A stretch of DNA of 64,000 bases. Source: Hypericum androsaemum (taxonomy: Eukaryota; Streptophyta; Magnoliopsida; Malpighiales; Hypericaceae). Position numbers and translations under genes: made by a program. The notes beneath the pieces are model-generated. The model ran no database searches and was not told where the DNA came from. It worked only from the letters and a program-made list of their open reading frames with translations. The stretch is from contig OZ023189.1 in assembly GCA_963995505.1 (NCBI GenBank), positions 2,865,155 to 2,929,154 on the forward strand, written 5' to 3'. This document shows positions 44,891 through 56,444 of the stretch, piece by piece (within the stretch, counting starts at the first letter, position 1; each line of letters begins with the position of its first letter).

Positions 44891-47019
44891 CCTTTTCTTC
44901 TTCCCCACACTCATCTTCTTCCTACCTTCAACCAAAATCCTAAACCTAAATTCAAACCTTTTCAATGAAAATCAAAACCAATTAGATATAGAAACGTGAG
45001 CCTCGAAACACAATCGAAACAATCAGAATCAAGAACTTAATAAAATAATTGAAACCCAGGACGTTATGGTTGTTCGAGCGACAAAAGGTAGACGATTGGC
45101 CTCAAGGGCTGTGACGGAGATAAGTGGCAGTGGATACAATAGGGATGCAGAAGGGGTGGGGGGGGGGGAGCGGAAGGGGAGGAATGCGAGGGGGAGGCTA
45201 AGCCAACGGGACTCGGAGGGAGGGGAGAGCGGCGGAGGGCGAGCGACGAGTGGGGCGGAGGGTGAGCTGAGAGGGGGCAGAGGGCGAGCGGTGGGTGATG
45301 ACGACGAAACAGGCGACGACCACCCTCTACGAGTGCATCTCCTCCAAGATGGCACCGCTGCTGCGGGCCGCCAAGCGAAATGGTGCCGCCCATTTCCTCT
45401 CGACACCGACTTCGACTTCGAAGAAGAAGAAAGGTCACTACTGAGCAGCTTGTTCTGGAAGTGGGCATATTTTGGGGTTAATTTCCACATAATCATAATT
45501 TATTGATTGTTGGAGCAATTGACCAGCCAAATTAATTTCCATAGAATCTATAGTGAGCTCAACTAGCTGACAACACTCTTGGTTTGGGAATGGGGCATAC
45601 TTCGGGGTTCTCCTAATTTTTTGAATTGTTCATGTTATAACGAATAAGGAAGAAGATGAAGAAATGGGAGGAAGAAGATGAAGTGGGAGGAAGAAAGAAA
45701 TAGAGTTTTTTTAAGTAGGAGGGGCATTTTAGTCTTTTCAAATGGAACTTCGCCGAAGAATATGGAATATTCCGACACCAGGAATCCGAGAGTTTCTAAA
45801 ATCAAAGATGGGGGACGGTAAAATCATTTTTTAAAATGCAGGGACCCGAGGGAGAGGATAACCAAACACCAGGGACTAGGAGGTAATTTACCCCTTGGAT
45901 TATTATTGTATTTGTAACCATGTTTTAAATATTAGTCTTACTAATACAATAAAATAAAATTATGTCATGTTCGATTCTTTTGTTGATTAATAAAGCTTCG
46001 ATTTATTAAAAAAATTTTACTTTTTTTGTTATTGATGAATTTTTCTTTGTTAAGAAATAATATTAATTTCAAGATAAATTAATTTAAGCAGACAACGTGA
46101 CATGAACTCAATATACACTATGACGTGTCACTATAATTAAATAGAAGAAGTCAATCCTCCGACTTGAATAGTATAAAGTGTTAAACAACGAACTCCATGG
46201 ATCAATTTGCCCGTTATACCAAAAATCAAATAACCAACTAGCGAAAAACTAATGGGCTGAACAACTAAAACTTTAATATATATGTTTGTCTGAAATCCAA
46301 ACTATAATAAGCCCAACAAGTAATTAGGCTCAAGGCATGGCTAAAATCCATGATTAATTAGTTTCCTAACTTACCATAACTAGAGACACTAATACCAACT
46401 AACACACATTTAGATCAATTGATGAGAACATTGTTCTAACTTAACCAGATCTCGGATTCTAGATTTTGGGACCTATTAGTTAGCCTAGTAAGACAAATGG
46501 TATAAAAAAAGCATACACCAAGGCTTGCATGAAATCGCTCTGTTACTAGTTTGATTCTAGATGGACAACTCAACTTGAGATTGACCCTTTATTCTTTTCT
46601 TTCCTCGACTCAAATCTCATAGGTTTTCCTGGTCAAAGTAATAAATAAAACCAAGAACCGTAGAGTTCTTCACCAATATTTGACATTAATGTTTAACAAT
46701 AGAAAAAAATGCATGGGATGAAATAGTTAATCCGTCATTGCACTGGAAGCGCAGAATCGTAGGTTCTGCAATATAAACTTGTTGCACAGTTGATACGATC
46801 GATAACCAGCTAAGGCACGAAATCAAGGAGAACCAAGGAAACGTAGTCTTTGGTTACTAAGCTAGTTCCATTCTAGAGATTCTAAATGATTCAAAGCAAA
46901 TACACAGATCACTGATAAGATGCTACTTCAAAATTTGTACCCACCTCGACTCGCTTGCGTTTAGTGGATCTCCAAACCATCTGATAAAAATTTAGGTACA
47001 CAAACACATGTGTTGGTCA

Positions 47020-48979
47020 TTATGATGCGTCTTCGTGATATAGGTGTAGCCCCAGACCAAAGCGTGCGCAGGCCCGACGGAATGCCATTGCTTCTGCCTT
47101 TTGCACAGGATCTCCGTACCCGGAATCATTTGCTGAAGCCGTCCCAGTAGACTCCCTAAATATCTATTGGAGCAGAGAGATGAAGATGCTCAATTCAAGA
47201 TATGCACTTGTATTGATTGACTAGCTTCAGATTGTCTCAACTCTCAAGTTAGAAAATAATTATGGTGTAAGCTGAGAAAAGGACAAATATTGACTACTGG
47301 AAGCAACGAATACACTGCTCCCATAACGTTGGAAGACACATGTTATGTGTGTCTTTTCAAATATGATTGAAGGGATTAGTAGCACATTTCAAAAGTAGAA
47401 ACAATTGTCCGCGCATTACTTGTCTTATTGACAAAAAAATGGTCACAATGCACACGGTTCTGGAGGACCAGAATAGATCGAAGGTAGCTTTGTCAAGCAA
47501 GCAAAACGAGGGTCATGTTACCTAGCGCATCCGAATTCCTTTTGATTAATCATACAATACCATAGTGCCACAAGACATAACAGCTCAGACAAAACCATCA
47601 GAATGCCTACTAAAATACAAAAAGGAAAACATTCTTGTGAACCTTTGCTATGCGATAATAAGCTGAAGCAAATTTGAAGAACCGAGCTGCCAAAACACAA
47701 GCTCCTCAAAACAGACTAGCAAACTGGTTCTTCCACCCACTAAATCAGCAGAACACCCAGAAAGTGCCCTGGTTAATACTTAACCTGTTACGGTAGAGGT
47801 GCTGTTTAAAAAGCAAAATAATTTGCATACTTAACCCCTTCATTTTAAGAACAAGCTATTTACTCAGCTATGCCAAAAGTATTTCATGAACCACCAAAAA
47901 GCAGAGATAAGATGTAAAGACATCCAAAAGAAGTTGTTTGTCCGAAACAAATTTTCCAGAAAGCAAACAATTAGCCAACAACTTCAACCAGCTTCGACAA
48001 AGCTTGATGATTCAGAAAACCAAATCATCAACCACACTGGATTGAGCATCATAACTCGGGCCACACATATAGTTAGACAAAGAAGCACAGCAAATTAAGA
48101 AAGAGTACCTCAGCATCAGTCCCATATATTGTCACGCGATAGACAACGGAAACAGACTTGCCATCAGGCGAATAGGTAATACTACGAACTTCCCCCGACC
48201 ATTCTGCATTAGGCCACAACCATATCAATCATATTTTCAAGCTTCAAAGCCTACATTCACACAGAGCGATATTCACTCAAATCAAATGTGATTATCCCAT
48301 TTATTACCTGGAGCATGCAAATTCATTATCCTATTAACCGTGTGCCTGCAAAAACAAATTCCTTCAATCAGCGCAAAGAAACCATTTTGCCGAAGTATAC
48401 GAGGTAAAGTATCATTCTTCACGGACGGAAGTTGGTCCAATTAGTAAGGAACTTAAATTCGACCCCTAAATAAGTCTGATGGTGCTAAGTATCGTTCTTC
48501 AACATCGTAAGATAATAAAGTTTCAATCTTTACTAAAAATCCTATCATTATTCAACTGACCCACCAAAGGAAATCCACAATCTAACACATCTATGTTATC
48601 TTTTCTTCAACTGGAGTCAAGAATAATTAAGAAAAAAAAACTAAAAAGAGCCCCTTTTTTTTATCGTGAATAAAAGAAGAAGAAGAAGAAGAAGAAGGAA
48701 ATACCAGGGGATGTATTTAAGGGAGAAGTCGTTATCGACGACACGTTGCCTGAGGAGGGAAGCGGGGACCTTCTTGTTTAGCTCCTTGAGTACCTCAGAA
48801 AGCGGCCTGCTTATTCCGGAAGTCGGGACGGCGTCGTCTTCCATTTCGTTGTTGTAGCTCCCATCGGCTGATGAGTAGCGGCGGAGTTGGGAGGAGAATA
48901 AAGGCAGTCGCCTCAGAGGAGAACCCCTGAGGAGCTGGGTTTGACTTATTTGTTTCACCCTTGACCATGGCGCTGCCAT
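47020..48979 (-). CDS. ODB1: RAD52-like organellar DNA-binding protein, ODB1-like (183 aa, 4 exons)
   Basis: CDS exons (minus): 48979-48705, 48345-48308, 48203-48109 and 47163-47020; GT-AG introns, phases join exactly (552 nt including TAA). The N-terminus MAAPWSRVKQISQTQLLRGS, with many Arg and Ser and almost no acids, fits a mitochondrial presequence. The conserved RAD52-like core runs from about residue 55: VPTSGISRPLSEVLKELNKK, then DNDFSLKYIPWHTVNRIMNL, HAPEWSGEVRSITYSPDGKS, VYRVTIYGTDAEIFRESTGT, GYGDPVQKAEAMAFRRACAR and FGLGLHLYHEDAS. Plant RAD52-1/ODB1 binds single-stranded DNA in mitochondria, supports recombination-dependent repair and helps splice a nad1 intron. Length and termini match the family, so the gene looks intact. 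The 3' flank to 45903 holds no other gene I can see. Confidence 0.93.
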
Positions 48980-50376
48980 TCGATTACTCCGGGGTTTTTG
49001 CCTCCCTGGGGTTTCAAACTTTCAAGCTCCGAGTTTTGAGTAAAGCGAAGGAACCGTGGGGCTGGGAGAAATTTTATGTCGGTAAGTGGACAAGTGAGTT
49101 TAGGGTTTTATTCGAATTCGAAGTTTCGATAATCAGATTCGAAATTATAGTCAAAGTTTCAAAAATTGTGTCCAAAAGTCTTTTAAAAGATTCTGGTTAC
49201 AGTTTGTAATTTTTTGGAGACCATAACCAAAGTTTACAGAACCCTAGTCACTTTTTCATTCTTTAAAAATTCAACTATTCTCAATTCTCTCTTAATCTCT
49301 GTTGATTAATTAATTTATACAAGTATTATCTCGCCATAAACGTAAGAAATATGTAGTTTTGATTACTTTGGAACTAAGGATACGTAATTTATTTTTTCTC
49401 AAAAATTATAAAAAACTGAAACCTTGTAACCGGAGATTCAGGAACCAAGTGAGGCCACTTCATTTTGGTTTACACTATTTGATATTCGTTTTATTGAGTC
49501 GACTACTCCAAATTCGGGTTGGATAGTATCTTTGAAAAGTGACAAAGTTCTCCCAACATTATTGTAATATGATAATGCACATTTAACTTAAGGTATAAAA
49601 TCTTATCATTAATGAAAAATAGATAAGTTAACTTAAATACCTTGTGATTTTATTTATACACTTTAGTGACAGAAGTTTTTAAATTTGAGACTTTTATTTT
49701 TCTGAACAAAATTTATCTACAACATTTAATCAACTTAATGGCTTTTTAAATAAGTTTGAAATTTATTAATCATAATAAGCAATGTTTACTCTTAAATTTA
49801 TCTAGAACAATTATTCAACTTAATGGCTTTATTATATAAATTACCCTATACTTAATTTACTAGAACCACACCCACCCACCAAACGATTAAGTTGAGCCAA
49901 ACTCCAACACGCCTGGGTTAAATTCAATTCCCAGACAACTAGCATCTCCTCCGGTTGTTACAAGCCCCTCTGCATTTTCCCTCTGTTTGTCTGGTGAGTA
50001 TTATTTATTCACTTACATTTATGCCGAAGTCTAACAAAAGCATAATTAGATACTTTGGCACCGGAGTTGGTGATTTTTATGTTGGCTCTTTAAACTATTA
50101 ATATTTTAATAAAATATATTAGAGAGAAAATGAACCCTGTAGATCCAACCTTAAAATTTTCACTTTATAAAGTATAAATTTTAACTATTGTATATATCAA
50201 ATTATATTTACGGAAGGACCATTTAAAATTTTTTCAAACTTTTCGGTAGCATAATAAAAATTTTGGTAGAGTGAAACATCAAAATTCGGACATTTTAATG
50301 TTGCACTAGCATGATTATTTCATTTGCAGAAGAAGAGGAGTCAGTCTATAAGGTAACATGCGTTGTACACATCAAA
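48980..50376. other. Intergenic region between ODB1-like and GDSL genes
   Basis: It contains the promoter side of the minus-strand ODB1-like gene and the 3' flank of the minus-strand GDSL gene. AT-rich; short ORFs (for example 48961-49209, opposite exon 1 of ODB1) lack coding character. I see no other feature. Confidence 0.4.
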
Positions 50377-53256
50377 CTAGTCGACTCCGGAGATGAGAGT
50401 CATTTGTTGAACGTTAATCGGGTAGACATCGCTCGGAGAGCCGCCGAAAGCCCTTTGGGCGAGAATGGCATTCACAGCTTGGGTTGGGTGGTAGGCGTCC
50501 CAAAACACGTACTGGCTTCTATTTGTGCATGGAACCTCAAATGGAAGGCACGTTACTTGCCCGCTGTTCCTTCCGATTCCACAGCAACCTCTATCCACCA
50601 CACCGAACCCTGCAAATTTTACCCACGAGTGACCACTTTAGAAAGTATTTTCAATCTACTTTTATATTTAAGCCAAATAATCAGCCAACTATCACGATCT
50701 TTGAAAATTTTCACAATCAGAACCCTATCCTTATCAATGGGTTCGTAGGGTCCGAGTGAACGTTTACTTTCTGATAATTTTTACAATATAAAATATTAAT
50801 TTTACATATAAATTCAAATTCTAAAAGGCCATTACACATCAACATTTAATAAATTAAAGTTACATCAAATTTAAGTTTATGATGAAATGTGTTATGAGCT
50901 AATTTTGTCAGGATCTAGAAAATATGTGAAAGTTACTAATAAAATATTTGATATATCAATAAAAGACCACATTATATATATTTCAAATTTTAGTTAACAT
51001 ATATGATGGATAAAAAGTCTAACTATGGTCAAACTAGGATATGATTCAAATTATGATAAAAACGTAAAAGTATAGTATGAATCTGTAGGATTTATGCCCA
51101 ATCCTTGCGCTACCTATCAAAATTAACCTACCATAGACTCATGAGATATGTGTAATGTCTGATCTACGAGGTACGAATAATTTTGCTATCCTAACTTCCA
51201 CTGGTTAGTAATCAGTGATGGTTTCGTTGTTACCGTAGTTGCCGGGATTGTTCAAGATGTCGCCTACGCCACCGTATGTATTGCCATATACAAATATGGC
51301 CCCGGGGCGCCTGTTGAGCTGATCAACGAGTGACCTCAGGCCCATGTTGAAGGTTCCGAGCATTTGATTCACATTATCCACGCATCTATCAGCTGGGGCC
51401 TGCCCACTGGCCCGTTGGTTCGGGATGCAACCTAGCGGCCCAACTCCTGGTAGAAAGAATTTTTTCAGGCCCAGACTGTTTAGTGCCTGTATTGTAAAGT
51501 TTGCAAATGTGAGAAAAAAATTGTAGCAAAAGTTTACTTTAAAACACAAAAATTATTGTTCAAAATAATATAGGAATATCAGTTAAACAAAATAAAAATA
51601 AGATTTGAGGTTTGAGGTTTGGCTCATTTCACAAAATGTGAAGTGCAACAGGAATTTGAAAAATCTGAAAATGGAACACCGAGTACTTGTCAATTGAACC
51701 AACTCCCGTTGCCTTGTTTAGATAATTAAGTTGAGAAGTTACCAAAAGTTGTCGGGCATAATGGTTGAGGAGGAGGCTGGCAAAAGCGGGAGGGCTGTAA
51801 TTGTAGCTGGAGGAGTAGAGGTCAGGCATGAGATAGTTGTTGATGTAGTCGTTGCTCCCAAACACCAACACTGCTATTGACTTGGCGAGATAGTCTGTCA
51901 AATTCCTTGGACCGAGGACCGTTCTTAGTTGACTCACAGTGGTCTCAAAGTTTAGCACTTGCTGGCTCAAACTGTACCTCGCTCCCTGCTTGTCCCCCGT
52001 TTACCAATGATTGGGAGTTGGCCATAAAATTTATAAATTAGATAGAATGCATAATACTAACCATTCAGGAGGTTATACAACCTCCTGAATCGGTAATTAA
52101 ATAATATCCTCCGCTAATTTTTTTTAGGATTGGAATAAGATGTAGCACTTTTTTTTGTTTGAAGTTAGACAATTGCCAATTTTTTACTCCAAGATTATGC
52201 ATGTATGCATTTATTTATTTTATATAATCGAGATATGTATCTGATTTTTGAATCTAGATCTGCATGTCCGCAATATGAATTTGTTAGATTTTCTAATGGG
52301 AGATGGGATCGTACGTAGTGTTGGCCAGTCTCATCAAGTATTCCAGCAGCTGCCGAAGCGTAATTGACACCTCCAATGATTCTGGACCCGGAAGTATCGG
52401 GATCTGCAAAGGCTGGAGGGTAACCGACCCCAAGCAGCTCACCTGCAAGCCCATAACAAATGCCCAAAACTTAAATCGTGAACAACTCGACTAACTTAAG
52501 TTGGTCGGTGAAATATAACAAGAACATCAATAGAGGAATATTATTTTAATCAATGTTCTAAAAAATGTGGTATAGTCATCAGTTCGATCGGTTAGATCAC
52601 GACCATACTTTGAAAGAGTCATTTTATATAAAAAATTGGATGACGGTTGAACTAGTGGTTAATGTTGGTCAGACGACCAATTCATCTAGTTAGATTGGTG
52701 GATCTTGACCAAATGTCCAAAACATGTATTTTTTGAAAAAAAATGATTTATTTAATTTATTATATTTAAAGAAAGAAATTTATACTTATAAATGATAAGC
52801 TTTCTAATAAAAGTTGAGAATATTAAAAAGCATTTAACATTTTAATGTTAAATATAACATTTTAAAAAAAGTTCAGTCCGATGCAAATAACAGTCTAACA
52901 GGTCGGATAAAAAAATGAAAAAATATCTAGGTGGCCTTTTTAAAACATTGATTTAACCGGCAAAAATGGGGAAGTAAAGTAAAATAAGAAGAAGACGTAC
53001 CAAGCATATCAACGAAGGTCCTCCCATTGCTAAATCTCCCGGTGGGACCTACATTGAGATCGATGCCATAAGGGAAATAATTAGACCTCGCCAAGGACTG
53101 AAGGAAGTTGTTGTTCCCTACTTCCACCAATGAATCTCCAAACACAAACATCGCCGGCGGCCTGGCAGCCTCCACCCAATTCGTGATTTCCATCATCGCA
53201 ATTACAGTAGCCACGATGGTCCACGTTCCCCTATTCCCAATATTAAGAAGACCCAT
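50377..53256 (-). CDS. GDSL esterase/lipase (370 aa, 5 exons)
   Basis: CDS exons (minus): 53256-53001, 52442-52315, 51985-51743, 51486-51234 and 50609-50377; GT-AG introns, phases join (1113 nt including TAG). The N-terminal hydrophobic segment TWTIVATVIAMMEITNWVEA is a secretion signal peptide. Block I is AMFVFGDSLVEVGNNN with the nucleophilic Ser at residue 42. A Gly block follows (GPTGRFSNGRTFVDMLG). Block III is VFGSNDYINNYLMPDLY (oxyanion Asn). Block V is YVFWDAYHPTQAVN with the catalytic Asp-x-x-His pair. RGCCGIGRNSGQVTCLPFE is also typical. These enzymes hydrolyse acyl esters (lipids, cutin precursors, wall polymers), usually outside the cell; the substrate of this one cannot be read from sequence. 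Intron 1 carries a MITE-like insertion. Intact gene. Confidence 0.95.
52551..52950. mobile_element. MITE-like element in intron 1 of the GDSL gene
   Basis: The left end TTAATCAATGTTCTAAAAAA and right end TTTTTAAAACATTGATTTAA are inverted repeats of about 18-20 bp. The 400-bp AT-rich interior lacks an ORF and contains several AGTTCGATCGGTTAG / GACGGTTGAACTAG-like motifs. A related but less clear stretch occurs at about 55660-56030 (CGGTCGAATGGGAC...GGTTCGACCGATAT). Superfamily not determined. Confidence 0.5.
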
Positions 53257-56040
53257 TTTCTTTCTATCACTTATTGTTTTCCTATAAATTTAAGCTGGAA
53301 GTATGAAGTGGCGACTTAAAAGAAAATAATCGCGAATGTCGCATTTATATGGGGGATTGCTTATGGGATTTGATACTATTCTTCGGTGTATGGAACCTAT
53401 TTGGACCGTATTAGATATTATTGCTCCATTTGGAAACTGTTTGTGCAAGCAAGATCCATGCATGAAACTAAATTGCTGCCTCACGTGAACAGAAAAGTAG
53501 ACTACGCATCTTTACTCCTGATTTTGGGATAAAATGATAGTATTAAAAGAACAGTCAACTAAAATAGGATCAAATAATACTCAATTTAATATCAAAGTCC
53601 GAAAAAAAAATTAAGGCTCAACCGTTACATGAGATTTGAAATGAGAAAAGTAGTATCCTACGGTGCATGCTATTCACGTTCTTTTGCCAAACTATACGAA
53701 AAACGGATTCCACGTTTTGTGATTTGAAGGTCCAGCCAGGCATTAGGATTTCTATTGAATCTGCCATAATGACGGGGGCAATCCGGGATTATTTTTTTGT
53801 AATTTATACTTCACGTCTGTTACTTGGAAGTAACTGCGCCGTTGGTTCTTATATAACCGATTACTATAAATCAGTTTCTTATTTATTGAGTATACCCTTA
53901 TATATGTGAGTTGATGAAATTATTTATTTTTCTAATAGATTAGGGAGTTCAGTAGGTCAATTGGAATTCAACAATTAGTTTCTTTCGTTACCGCCTGAAA
54001 GTCATAACTTTAATTTCTCGGATACAAGTTGCAAGTGGTAAAATATTATTGAGTTGTATTTAGGAAAGGTCTAAACCCAAGATCTCATTGAAAGAGTAAA
54101 TATTCTTTATCAATTACACCAACTCGGAGTAAGATAGAGTTTAATGAATGAAGAACGGTTAAGAGAGATATGTTACGTAAAATAGAGTTAAATAAATGAA
54201 GAAAAGTGAAATGAGAGAGATTAAGTAAAATAGAATTTAAAAAATGAAGAAGGGTGCAGAGGAGAGAGAATAAGTATGATAGAGTTTGTTTTTAATCTAA
54301 AGTTGATTGGGTACGAGATTGAGTAACATAGTTTGTGTTTTTTAACTATAAAATGATTAAAAATGAATTTGTAACCACTAAATACATATACACAAAAAAT
54401 TTACATTGTTTACATTCAATTCAACAAAAATATCGATAAATTGGTATCTTGAATTATTCAAATATTACACTCAATTGATATATTTTTGTTACGACAAGTA
54501 AACAATTACAATAATTATTTGAATATATTGAGGATATGAAGAATGATGTTAAAAATATTTAAAAAGCAAGACTAGCATAAATTATTATTTTAAAATATGT
54601 AAAAAAATTATTCAAAATATCCTTTATGTGAAAAATAAAACTAAGATTTAACACTAAGATATTAAGAAGTTATTACAGTAAAAAAGTTATCAAATTTTAA
54701 TATTCGCCGACTTGAAAACAAGTATTTTTGTCAATTGAGATAAATTATTATTTTAGAGAGTATTATTTTAAAAGGTTACTATATCTTAATTGCAGAGAGA
54801 ATAAGCGTGCAGTTTCTGTCACTCATATAAGCGTGCAATTTGATTGATCCATTGAATTTCCGCGTGTTCTAGATTCAATCCAAAATTAATTGTATACTCC
54901 AACCTGTCATTTAAAAACCAATTAAATTTGTCTATTGGAACCATAATCAATTGAATCGGCCGACCAAGAATTTGTTATTTTTACGAACTCAATTGATACG
55001 TCAACTTTTTTGGTTGAATTTATTTGTTCGTTCATTAATTGACCAATTAAGTTCAATAACCAACTAAGTAACTCACGAATGAATTACTAACTGAGAAAAT
55101 GTGTCGTTCTTATTTTGATTTTTTTTGAAAAGTACATTTTTATAACATTGTCACGGCTTGAAGCCCGAGCTTCTTTGAATTTGACACTCATTAGGCTAAA
55201 TATCTTGTAACATTATTTTGATTTTTTCAATCTCTTTTTTTGTTAACATTTTTTGTTTTCGACTTTCTATGATTCGCAATTTTTGTCTCAGTTTTTTTGG
55301 GTAAAAGATTACTTTTATATAACTCAAAAATTTATATAAGGTAGTATGATAATATATCATACTACTTGAGAAATACATTGTCAAACCCCCGACCTTAAAG
55401 TTAAAATCGAACATCAACCTACTCATGATTAATTTTTGTCTCAGTTTTTCCCATTTGGTTAGGACATCTAATTTTGTTTTCAATTCTGGGAGTCCTATTT
55501 GTAGTTATCTCACTTTCTTTACAAAATTTAAAAATTATCAGATTCGAAATGAGATTATTATGTCCAAATTTGTTAAACCCTTACGAACGAAATGAAGCAA
55601 GACACTGGCCTCTTGGCCTTTCTCCAGCAAAAACGCAACACTCTGCACTAATTTGCATAGTTTTTAAAAACGTGGGAGCGGTCGAATGGGACTTGGGGCG
55701 AACTCGAATAATTTTTCACCCAAATTAGGATAATGGTTCGACCGATATTAATTTTGTTGATTATCTGTTCAACCAATTGGATTTGTTAGATTGGACCAAC
55801 TTGCTAGAAAAATGCAAAACTATTTTTTGGAAAGAATATAATTTTTATTTTATTAAGTTTAAAGTAATTAAATTATAATTTTAATGCTGTAACTAAATTA
55901 TGAATTTTACAATAAAAATAAATAATATTTATAAATATCTGATATTTTAACAGTAAATAAATATGATTAATAATATATTTATATTTGAACAACATCCCCT
56001 ATACAATCATCGATCGGACCGGTTGATACCAAATAAATAC
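53257..56040. other. Intergenic region without recognised genes
   Basis: It contains the promoter side of the GDSL gene (minus) and long AT-rich stretches. A degenerate repeated block GAAGAACGGTTAAGAGAGAT / GAAGAAAAGTGAAATGAGAGA / GAAGAAGGGTGCAGAGGAGAG occurs at 54148-54270 (three loose copies). Short ORFs at 53667, 55196 and 55474 have no coding character. Confidence 0.4.
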
Positions 56041-56298
56041 CACGGAGTTGATTTTTTTTTTGGTTTAGTAAATTGTTTCTACAATTCCGGATCTTGGACG
56101 GTCGTTGGGATTCGATCCTCCCACTTCATGTTTAAGGACTGATACCGTATCCATCAGACCACCGAATATCACAGAGTCGATTTTTTTTTTGGTTTAGTAA
56201 ATTATTTTCACAATTCTGGATCTTGGACGGTCGTTGGGATTCGATCCTTTCACTTCATTCTTAAGAACTGACATCGTATCTATCAGACCATATATGCG
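56041..56298. repeat. About 129-bp tandem duplication upstream of the Mpv17 gene
   Basis: Two copies, starting at 56041 and about 56170, share GGTTTAGTAAATTRTTTYYAC, GATCTTGGACGGTCGTTGGG and ATTCGATCC...ATCAGACC. They differ by about ten substitutions. The start of a third unit (GTGGAGTCGATTTTT) follows at about 56303. The array ends about 140 bp before the ATG of the Mpv17-like gene and so lies in its promoter. Confidence 0.85.
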
Positions 56299-56444
56299 GT
56301 GGTGGAGTCGATTTTTTAAACCCAAGCTAATTTGTTAAACCCCTGAACCCACCCAAACCCCCCGCCTCCTTTGAATTTCTTTCCTCATTCACAGGCCAAA
56401 AAACCCAATTGAGGAAAAGCACCAGAATTTACACCTCGGGGAAA

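Larger units (their letters stand above)
44016..45893. mobile_element. Pack-MULE-like element D (1878 bp) with exact 9-bp target duplication
   Basis: Left end GGGTAAATTACTCCCTAGTC; right end, reversed, GGGTAAATTACCTCCTAGTC. The arms match over about 190 bp (for example TATTCCATATTCTCCG on the left). Flanking 9-bp direct repeats CTTGGATTA at 44007-44015 and 45894-45902 are identical. The interior contains a foldback element (44209-44608), a Cassandra LTR (44632-44890) and a GC-rich coding-looking piece at about 45060-45450. That piece includes a plus-strand reading TTLYECISSKMAPLLRAAKR from an unrecognised gene. No transposase is present. Confidence 0.92.

Noticed and set aside
45029..45506. 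Overlapping long ORFs on both strands with Gly/Arg- or Ser/Pro-rich text
   Set aside because: They come from a GC-rich, G-run sequence inside element D. At most the short plus-strand reading near 45297-45440 may be a captured gene piece.
54148..54270. Loose GAAGAA...GAGAGA triplicate as a tandem element
   Set aside because: The three copies differ in length and sequence and blend into AT-rich surroundings; too weak to list as a repeat of its own.
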